Positions 8,326-12,500 of a stretch of 12,500 bases of DNA are shown here, one piece after another. How positions within the stretch are numbered: the first letter of the stretch is position 1; each line of letters starts with the position of its first letter. Made by a program: the position numbers and the translations under genes. The DNA lies in NCBI GenBank assembly GCA_009760855.2, contig WPIO01000017.1, positions 6,687,501 to 6,700,000 of the forward strand. Reading direction: 5' to 3'. Source of the stretch: Cristatella mucedo. Its lineage: Eukaryota; Bryozoa; Phylactolaemata; Cristatellidae. Under the pieces are notes generated by a model, which did no database searches, was not told where the DNA came from, and saw only the letters and a program-made list of their open reading frames with translations.

Positions 8326-9101
8326 AGCAAGTGAAATGAACTGCAATATACAGGTAAGTGTTCATATGGTGCTAGAGTGAGCTCTTTATATGGCATACCC
8401 TTAACGTGCTGGAGATCGGACATTAATGGTAGGTAGTGATGCATATTTCTGATTTTATCCGCATTTAGCACACTGCGGTGCCTTGTGCCGACGACTATCC
8501 TTGTTGGCAAAGGCACGAAAGACTAGGACTTGGATTCAATTCATGTCCAGGCAATGTCTCTTCTGGTTATTTCACGAGCACACAGCCCAAGTCTCAGGGT
8601 GCAGATACTGAGTCATAATTAAGACATCCACATTAAGAGATGCTCAATCCCGCCTCGAAAGCATGTCCAGCTAAGGATAACTTCTGTGGTGAGGCGTGGC
8701 GTCTTAAAGTCGCTGCACTAACAAAGTGCAGCTATGCAGCTGTGACCTGTAGCTTTGTTATTCTTCATTTTAGTAGAACCTGAAACTATGTGCCGCAGGG
8801 ATACTGCTCGGAAGTATCTGTCAACTCACTTGTCAAAATAAAAATGTGTACTCTGGTATACTCTGTGTACTCTGCCAGGTAAACCAGACTTGGAGAGTCT
8901 GCTCCGACAGCGGGCCTTTTTATTAGTTTCTAAAAGGGCTATCCCTTCAGCAACTCTGAAAAATGTTTAAAATCGTTGATGGCCACAGGTACCATAAATG
9001 TGCCATAGCTTGAGCAACCTATGGGGCCGTCTATAAAAATCCAAAGAAACATCTTGAAGCTGCTCGTCAAACGTAGCAGCTGACTTGCCTCTGCTGTGCA
9101 G
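8326..9101. other. No firm gene; weak splice-like and tRNA-like patterns only
   Basis: A strong donor-like CAG|GTAAGTG starts at 8354, directly past the SINE head. The nearest acceptor is the SINE-derived CTCAACCACAG at 8320, giving only a 33-nt open piece. TTGGCAAAGGCA (8503-8514) and TTGGATTCAATTC (8530-8542) loosely resemble tRNA A and B boxes. An imperfect hairpin (AACAAAG at about 8719 against CTTTGTT at about 8753) is also present. None is enough for a gene call. Confidence 0.35.
8846..8875 (+). repeat. Three tandem copies of a 10-nt GTGTACTCTG unit
   Basis: GTGTACTCTG, GTATACTCTG and TGTACTCTG follow one another with a single mismatch and a one-base offset. A small local tandem repeat with no known role. 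Confidence 0.75.
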
Positions 9102-9593
9102 TCAAGAGCAGTGTGACTTGGCTGGTGCATTGCAGAATGACCACGGTTAGGCCTGCTGCTAGCTCGGTGCCCCCACAGATTGGGCAGGTGGGTACCAGTG
9201 GGCTACACTTGTTCTCTTTGCCGGCAGCTCTTTTAGGGCTGGCAATAGCCCCTCTCTGAAAGCCTATTAACCACTCGACGTGGGCTGCAAGGAATCCAAG
9301 CACAGCTGTGAGGGGGGTCAATCTGAGGCAATGTGTGGCTTGAACAGCTGCAGCTTTGGTGGATGCAGCCCAACCTAGGTAGGCTCTTCAGCCCCACCAA
9401 TGCGGGGGAGTAGCTTCTTTGCTCCTCTCCAGTCTCCTTCTTTGCCCTCCCCCATAGATTTCACTTCCTGTTTGGTCACACTGAATATTAGTTCTTCAGT
9501 ATGCTACATCGTTAGTGCTCCATACTCACTGGCTTTCCTCCATTCCTTCCCATGCTTTCCAACAATGATATCACTTGACTGGAGCATGAACAC
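9102..9593. other. GC-richer stretch without a recognised gene; weak exon-like segment at its start
   Basis: A branch-like GCTGAC (9079-9084) and a pyrimidine-rich acceptor TTGCCTCTGCTGTGCAG (9085-9101) precede one open + strand frame running from 9104 to a stop near 9258. A donor-like CAG|GTGGGT falls at 9188. The piece 9102-9187 would leave phase 0 and cannot join in frame to the candidate exon at 11585. The opposite strand is also open for 84 codons. I recognise no protein family on either strand, so I leave it uncalled. Confidence 0.25.
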
Positions 9594-9653
<60 letters not shown>

Positions 9654-9654
9654 T
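9594..9654. repeat. (TC)n microsatellite
   Basis: A long, almost uninterrupted CT run, starting TCTCTCTCTTTCTC and ending CTGTCTTTG. The serine/leucine-rich + strand and arginine/glutamate-rich minus strand reading frames across it are artefacts of the repeat. Confidence 0.93.
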
Positions 9655-10212
9655 TGTATTTCGCTTGATCTCTCTCCTCCACCTTTCTGTATCAAGCGAT
9701 AGAGTCGGAAGGACCACACAGAGCAGATCTAGTTAATTATAGGCGTGCCTCGCTGCCGGATGTCCTTGTCCTTCAGCTGTCCAGACAGTCTTCTTTTTTC
9801 GACCGAGGTCTCTTCTGTCAGTCCGTCACTCTGGTTGGCCAGGCTACCAGAGACACCTGCTGTTGTCTGTCTGCATAGTTAATGAGCGATTTGATAGATG
9901 CACTTGGGCTGACTCATGAATACTGTTTGCATATGGCTGGAACCCTCAGCTTGCTGTGGCCACCTTAGTACACTAAATGAGAAGCTGGTCCAAAAATGCC
10001 GGCATGCTCAGGCGTACACACTAGCAAAATGCCTTGTATACCTTACATGAGCGCACATGCACTTAGTCACACGTTCCTCACAGCATTTGCTCTGTCCGTG
10101 GTAGTTTTTCTTTGTAAGATTGTGCATACCAAAATTGTGCATGTTACCACTGATCGATTGACATGCCGCCTTTCAAGCACATGCAAATTGCCTAGAATGA
10201 GGCTGGTAAACA
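9655..10212. other. No gene seen
   Basis: No reading frame with family similarity, no RNA gene and no repeat beyond short direct words. Unremarkable composition. Confidence 0.45.
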
Positions 10213-10550
10213 TCAGTTTATAATTATTATTATTATTAATGGCTTGAATCCGTTAGAAATCGCTGAAAACTTCAACCTTGCCTTGGACGGTGGGTCAGAG
10301 TGTCCACTGACCATGCTGGTGAGCATGCCCCATGAACTCAGCCCTCTCCCAAACGAATGGCAGAGGCAGCACGATCTCATGTCGGCCAGGCTCACTCTGG
10401 CAGCTTTCCAATATGCCAACTCTGCCGGACCAAGCAGAAGCTCAAGAAGCACTGTTTCTCCTCAATTCCGGTTATAGCAAAGGGCTGCTGGAATGCCATG
10501 GCTACCCTTTGGAGCCACCCGTTCAAGGTTCATTGTAATGCGAAGTTCTA
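10213..10550 (-). mobile_element. Possible retroposon 3' end with (AAT)n tail, minus strand
   Basis: On the minus strand a GC-richer block of about 300 nt ends abruptly in ATTAATAATAATAATAATTATAAA (10218-10241), the kind of trinucleotide tail left by many LINEs and SINEs. A minus-strand frame is open through 10452-10213 and ends in a poly-Ile stretch coded by the tract. Open frames also cover the + strand here (10244-10477 and two overlapping ones), so the coding signal is ambiguous. No reverse transcriptase, zinc-knuckle or tRNA-like motif was recognised. The call rests on the composition change and the tail only. An unrelated microsatellite beside unique sequence is the alternative. Confidence 0.3.
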
Positions 10551-11130
10551 GAATTCAGAAGTTCAATCTCAACTACGATTGCGCTGCTGCAGTTGTACGT
10601 GAAAAAAAAGGCACATTATCTGACCTTTCTCTCCTTTTTGACACTCGCCCTTGATGTACCGGAACGTACCTGCTACAAATATATCACAAAAGGATTCTAT
10701 GTAAATATGACCTTCAGGGACAAACAATTAGCCTAACTCTACCAAGCTAGCTAACCAAAGTGGTAGATTGCTATTCCCATCGAACGAAAGTGATCACCTG
10801 AGTAGGTCAGGCAGGCATCAACACTAAGCCAGTATAGGATCTGTAGGCTGAGCTACTCTGTTTAAACCAAACGCTTGAGGTTTACCAATGATGCCGTTGA
10901 TCACATTGCGAAGCTGCAGCATAGCAAATCTTTCTGCCTGTATAAAAGAATTTTATTTTTTTATTTATTTAAGCCAGGGGTTTCACATGACCTAGATCGA
11001 GGTGACTTGCTGTCGTGCAGAGGCCGGTATAGTTGCCATAAGCATCTGGCTGGCATGCCCTCACACTAGCTCCCAATAAAGTAGCAAATCGATTTCGAGG
11101 CTTCGTCGCCCACTTTTAGGTCCCTTCATT
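10551..11130. other. No gene seen
   Basis: AT-rich sequence with a T-rich tract at 10951-10972, a TATAAAAG at 10940-10947 and an AATAAA at about 11074. There is no reading frame with a recognisable product; the short frame at 10875-11069 looks like chance. Confidence 0.45.
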
Positions 11131-11517
11131 CTCTGGATCCAGCCAACCTATCAGAACTACTCCCTGAGCAGGCTGGGCACGTACCACCTTCTTTCTGACT
11201 CCACTATTTTTACTATTCTTCGAATGAACCTTAAATCTTTTTAAGACAGTGCCTTTAGTTTGCATGCTCTTGAAGCCTAGAACTCACTACCAACTGACGT
11301 CAAAATCCCCTTCTTGACGACATTTAAAAAGAAGCTAACAATGCACATATTTTTATAGCATTTGGTGGGTCATTGTGCTTCGTTCTTTGTGTTCTTGTTG
11401 CATACTGCTACTAACCATATTAAGATATGTTGACATTGTGCATGTCACCTCTATAAGGTTGTTATAGCCACTATAGTATCAGCACATTATAATAATGATA
11501 AATACAAAAAATAAAAA
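11131..11517 (+). mobile_element. Decayed LINE 3' end (CR1/L2/Rex-like), with frameshift and stops
   Basis: Two conserved pieces of the LINE ORF2 tail are readable in different frames. LDPANLSELLP (frame starting at 11133) corresponds to the usual L-A-P-x-Y-L-S-E-L-L. The frame of 11221 gives RMNLKSF, a stop, DSAFSLHALEA, a stop at 11278-11280 where the family has the Trp of W-N-S-L-P, then NSLPTDVK and a terminal TFKKKLTMHIFL, then stop TAG at 11356-11358. This is the family's expected order, with the terminal F-K-x-x-L-x-x-x-x-F motif intact. About 160 nt of 3' UTR follow, ending in TATAATAATGATAAATAC and an A-rich end near 11517. At least one frameshift and two in-frame stops make it a pseudogene fragment. 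It is independent of the copy at 260-751 and better matched at its C-terminal end. Confidence 0.8.
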
Positions 11518-11560
11518 TGTATTACTATTAGTGTGAATCACCTTTTCTTTCTGGAAGCAC

Positions 11561-11584
11561 GGCTGACAGGGCCGTTTCTTGCAG
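11561..11584 (+). promoter_or_regulatory. Candidate splice branch point and 3' splice site
   Basis: CTGAC at 11563-11567 puts the branch A at 11566, 18 nt before the AG at 11583-11584. Between them GCCGTTTCTTGCAG carries a short pyrimidine run and the preferred C before AG. A longer C/T tract (CCTTTTCTTTCTGG) lies just upstream at 11541. These match metazoan acceptor rules. Confidence 0.35.
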
Positions 11585-11633
11585 GCTCACTGATTGGCCA
11601 GGCCGCGGAACAGCTGGCAGAACAGAGAATGCG
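11585..11633 (+). CDS. Candidate 49-nt internal exon of an unidentified host gene
   Basis: A textbook-like intron end precedes it: branch-like GGCTGAC (11561-11567), then GCCGTTTCTTGCAG ending at 11584. A consensus donor GTAAGTG begins at 11634. The segment is GC-richer than its surroundings. Using the frame that takes two bases from the acceptor side, it encodes SLIGQAAEQLAEQRM and leaves CG for the next exon. The peptide is Ala/Gln/Glu-rich and looks helical. One other frame is open and one has a stop. Phase 1 entry fits the single G left by the candidate exon at 4979-5082. I do not recognise the protein. It starts 67 nt past the decayed LINE end, so the LINE would sit in the preceding intron. 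The exon is very short, and chance is a real alternative. Confidence 0.35.
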
Positions 11634-11809
11634 GTAAGTGAAACTAGAACGAAGTCATAGCACACTCGAAAAAATAAGGATCGCTACCAAGATTGTGCAC
11701 AAGACATGGCTCACTGGTCTGGTGACAGGAAAACGGAAAATCATGTTGAGCCGACCCTGCATCTGCAGGCAGGCTGTCAAGCCGAGCTGAGAGCTGAATC
11801 TCTTTCCGT

Positions 11810-11832
11810 GCTGCTGCTGCTGTTGCTACTGC
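11810..11832 (+). repeat. (CTG)n trinucleotide repeat
   Basis: GCTGCTGCTGCTGTTGCTACTGC, about five pure units then interrupted. It is the reverse complement of the (CAG)n tract at 11969-11984. Confidence 0.85.
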
Positions 11833-11966
11833 AGTGATTTTAGCAGCCCAGCAATTATAGATGCATCGGTACTTTATTGAACACGATCTTTCTGTTACAT
11901 AGCCAGCCCTCTTGGAAGCCTAAGACAGTAAATCGTTTACCCGTGAAGTTATCGAACTAAAGGCAT

Positions 11967-11984
11967 GGCAGCAGCAGCAGCAGC
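11967..11984 (+). repeat. (CAG)n trinucleotide repeat
   Basis: GGCAGCAGCAGCAGCAGC, five CAG units. With the (CTG)n at 11810 it forms an inverted pair of about 15 bp with roughly 145 nt between. Confidence 0.85.
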
Positions 11985-12213
11985 TGGAGAAACCCGTGCA
12001 TGGCTCAGGTCGTGCATTATAAAGCTTCTTTTTCTGGAGTGCTCGACTATGAATAGTGTTTGAACCACGTACTAAATGGTATCACACCTGGAGTGGAGAT
12101 ATCTAAGAAAGGCCGTGGCAGTTCTTTTGTGTACTAATAGCATGGGTAGATGGGAAATGCAAAGAATGAGACAAGAGTGAGTAAGAGAACTCCCTCCCTA
12201 GTGTTAAAAGCAA

Positions 12214-12231
12214 AACAGACAGACAGACAGA
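12214..12231. repeat. (ACAG)n tetranucleotide repeat
   Basis: AACAGACAGACAGACAGA, four units. A simple microsatellite. Confidence 0.85.
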
Positions 12232-12392
12232 TGGTGGCTAGCTCCGAATAAGTTAGCTAACCGGCCAAGAGGTCAGACGAGAACTCTGGAATGTGATTGC
12301 CCATCAAGGAGATTTGGCTTTTTCAAGCACTTGGGCTTTCGGCAGCATTTCTGTGCACCCACAGAAAAGACCTTGCAGCTGCTTGGCAACCA

Positions 12393-12500
12393 CTCTGCCT
12401 CTGTCTCTGTCTCTGCCTCTAACTCTGTTTCTGCCTGTCTTTGTCTCTGTCTCTGTCCCTGTTTTTCTCTGTCTTCGTCTCTGTCTGTGTCTGTCTTTAT
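12393..12500. repeat. (CTCTGT)n-like pyrimidine-rich satellite, open at the window edge
   Basis: Imperfect hexamers of CTCTGT, CTCTGC and TCTGTC cover at least 108 nt and reach the last base, so the array is cut by the window border. The unit varies between CTCTGT, CTCTGC and CTGTTT. It is purely pyrimidine plus G on the + strand. Confidence 0.88.

Larger units (their letters stand above)
11640..12392. other. No gene seen; several short simple repeats
   Basis: If the donor at 11634 is used, this is intron. Possible acceptors such as CATCTGCAG ending at 11768 open into frames that stop quickly in the required phase. A donor-like AGA|GTGAGT lies at 12176. No conserved coding segment was recognised. 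Confidence 0.4.

Noticed and set aside
8106-8327. Open frame with Tyr/Ile/Cys/Val repeats as a small membrane protein
   Set aside because: It is coded by the compound TA/TG microsatellite and then reads through the SINE in antisense.
8495-8560. tRNA-like segment (TTGGCAAAGGCA and TTGGATTCAATTC)
   Set aside because: Only loose A/B-box likeness, without a foldable cloverleaf or a second copy in the window.
9067-9321. Minus-strand frame with a CPICGG motif as a zinc ribbon gene
   Set aside because: A single Cys pair without the second pair needed for a zinc site, and the other strand is also open; likely chance.
9504-9719. Arg/Glu-rich minus-strand protein and Ser/Leu-rich + strand protein
   Set aside because: Both are translations of the (TC)n microsatellite.
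2200-10240. Roughly 2-kb spacing of the repeat tails (near 2200, 3960, 6020, 8180, 10215) as a large tandem array
   Set aside because: Sequences flanking the tails show no similarity to each other, so the even spacing looks accidental.
1-12500. CRISPR array, prophage or bacterial operon
   Set aside because: No regularly spaced direct repeats with unique spacers, no dense coding, and eukaryotic LINE/SINE content throughout.

Overview
This window looks like non-coding nuclear DNA from an animal, most likely an invertebrate. It has no densely packed open reading frames, no operon-like layout and no ribosome binding sites. It does have decayed non-LTR retrotransposon ends, tRNA-derived SINE copies, many microsatellites of different motifs, and a few well-formed eukaryotic splice signals. 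The sequence alone does not allow a species call. Flatworm, mollusc, cnidarian or sponge are all possible, because the LINE tail type seen here (CR1/L2/Rex-like reverse transcriptase C-terminus) and tRNA SINEs are widespread in those groups.

Layout. Positions 260-750 hold the 3' end of a 5'-truncated LINE on the + strand, still open for 189 codons. Positions 2025-2328 hold two diverged copies of one tRNA-derived SINE in tail-to-tail inverted orientation, forming an imperfect palindrome with arms of about 90 nt. A pyrimidine-rich minisatellite lies at 2824-2912. Three related minus-strand SINE tails follow near 3958, 6021 and 8180. Each abuts an AT-rich simple repeat, and the third keeps its tRNA-like head. 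Positions 10213-10550 hold a minus-strand segment ending in an (AAT)n tract, probably the 3' end of another retroposon. Positions 11131-11517 hold a second, badly decayed LINE 3' end. Simple repeats of (CA), (TC), (TA/TG), (CTG), (ACAG) and (CTCTGT) type are scattered through the window, and the last runs off its right edge.

Two short stretches could be exons of a + strand host gene: 4979-5082 and 11585-11633. Each has a CTGAC branch-point-like motif, a TTGCAG acceptor and a GTAAGTG donor. Their only open frames are phase-compatible with each other (a split Gly codon). If they are real, most of the window is intron of one large gene. This is an inference from splice-site pattern only; neither peptide was recognised. 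All other short reading frames looked like chance.

I found no convincing new biological system. The most informative structures are the inverted SINE pair, the SINE tail family shared by five copies, and the two phase-compatible candidate exons.
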